The notes below the pieces were generated by a model. It saw nothing but the letters and a program-made list of their open reading frames with translations, made no database searches and was not told the DNA's origin. Below, in pieces: positions 63,538-64,000 of a stretch of 64,000 nt of DNA. The position numbers and the translations under genes are program-made. The DNA is from Alentia gelatinosa (Eukaryota > Annelida > Polychaeta > Phyllodocida > Polynoidae): contig OX465592.1 of assembly GCA_950022655.1 (NCBI GenBank), forward strand, positions 3,712,623-3,776,622, given 5' to 3'. Each line of letters begins with the position of its first letter. The first letter of the stretch is position 1.

Positions 63538-63558
63538 TAACCTGTTTTCATTGTGTAG

Positions 63559-63788
63559 GCTGGCGCTAAAAAACACTGAGTTGCTGGTGTTGCTACTGCG
63601 TGCCGACAAGAGACTGAAGCCCTTCATCCACGCCATCAAATACTTCTTCAAGGCGCATAATCTCACTGGCGGTCCCTCGGGTGCCCAGAAGATCAGCAGC
63701 TACGCCATCAGCTGGATGGTGATTACGTATCTACAGCAGCTGGACCCACCGATACTGCCACCCGTCCGAACACTCGCCGACCTAGCCG
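63559..63788 (+). CDS. TUT1: TUT1-like exon 6: central domain
   Basis: 230 bp, phase 2 in and phase 1 out: LALKNTELLVLLLRADKRLK, PFIHAIKYFFKAHNLTGGPS, then ISSYAISWMVITYLQQLDPP, ILPPVRTLADLAG. It matches the helical region after the palm ('R...L....K.W....L........SYA...M.I.YLQ...PPILP'), which binds the nucleotide base and RNA. Donor GCCG|GTGAGA. The longer frame to 63,913 runs into MITE D and is not followed. Confidence 0.92.
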
Positions 63789-63828
63789 GTGAGAACCGGG
63801 TTCTTGTTACTGTGTTCACCTCACGATA

Positions 63829-64000
63829 TGGAGCTAAAGTAGCCCCACTGAAACTGCAGATACCCATTCACAAAACACCATTTCTGGAGATAGATGCTCA
63901 GTATGTTGACTAGATAGGTTTGAGATTATATGCGTCATTCTCCTATCTTTTTAATGCATATTTTTGATACGATTAACAACTGTCATCGTAGCTTCAAGAG
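63829..64000 (+). mobile_element. MITE family D, copy 3, cut by window end
   Basis: GGAGCTAAAGTAGCCCCACT, 'AAACACCATTTCTGGAGATA' and 'ATGCATATTTTTGATA' follow 15558-15720 in order. It starts 41 bp after exon 6. Confidence 0.85.

Larger units (their letters stand above)
57311..64000 (+). other. TUT1: TUT1/Star-PAP-like nucleotidyltransferase gene, 3' end outside window
   Basis: Six main exons plus a microexon join in phase into a protein with an N-terminal C2H2 finger (about residues 6-26), an RRM (about 42-112), a charged linker, and the first half of a Pol beta-type nucleotidyltransferase core (from about 188). This order is that of TUT1/Star-PAP, which uridylates U6 snRNA and polyadenylates selected mRNAs in the nucleus. 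The catalytic core also resembles mitochondrial MTPAP, but the finger favours TUT1. The PAP-associated domain and C-terminus lie beyond 64,000. Introns 1-6 each contain at least one repeat. Identification by recalled family sequence; a profile search would confirm. Confidence 0.78.

Noticed and set aside
57311..63788. Mitochondrial poly(A) polymerase (MTPAP) instead of TUT1
   Set aside because: The core is similar, but the N-terminal C2H2 finger plus RRM fits TUT1/Star-PAP, and no mitochondrial presequence is seen before the finger.

Overview
The window is animal nuclear DNA: two split genes with ordinary GT-AG introns, sitting in a landscape crowded with transposon remnants and minisatellites. 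No prokaryotic operon, rRNA or CRISPR array is visible. A roughly 170-bp repeat module ending near 'TATAATGTGACCGG' matches, from memory, a core repeat common in mollusc genomes. With the tRNA-derived SINEs this makes a mollusc, or another marine invertebrate close to it, the best guess; the species cannot be resolved from the sequence.

Region 1 (about 1-25,110, + strand) holds the 3' three quarters of a CED-6/GULP1 engulfment adaptor gene. Eight exons are well supported and all join in phase: PTB domain exons at 1380, 2240 and 9140, a coiled-coil exon at 14184, a Ser/Thr linker at 15028, a proline-rich exon at 17409, an NPF-like exon at 20966 and the C-terminal exon at 24373. Two further 66-bp in-phase segments (10599 and 18949) look like cassette exons. 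The introns hold many short inverted-repeat elements (MITEs), SINEs and minisatellites.

Region 2 (about 25,110-35,800) is intergenic. It has a 39-bp satellite with AP-1-like sites, second copies of most MITE families seen in region 1, a GGGA tract and one orphan candidate exon at 31,676.

Region 3 (about 35,800-48,760) is a nested repeat complex. A decayed DUF6589-type gene is interrupted by a 51/49-bp minisatellite and by minus-strand LINE fragments, part of it duplicated. It is followed by three tandem 1.9-kb copies of a broken pogo/Tigger-like transposase.

Region 4 (about 48,760-56,350) is a mosaic of broken retrotransposon pieces: Ty3/gypsy-like gag, protease and linker, a Pao/BEL-like segment, and non-LTR ORF1 and endonuclease. 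They are repeatedly interrupted by SINE-type tails, some only 40-47 bp long with target-site duplications.

Region 5 (about 56,550-64,000, + strand) holds a promoter-like stretch and the 5' part of a nucleotidyltransferase gene (C2H2 finger + RRM + catalytic core). The architecture is that of TUT1/Star-PAP, a terminal uridylyl/poly(A) polymerase. It continues past the window and has a GC-AG intron and a likely 21-nt microexon. Its first intron carries a foldback element with telomere-like repeats in its core.

The two host genes have no obvious shared pathway; they are neighbours separated by about 32 kb of repeats.
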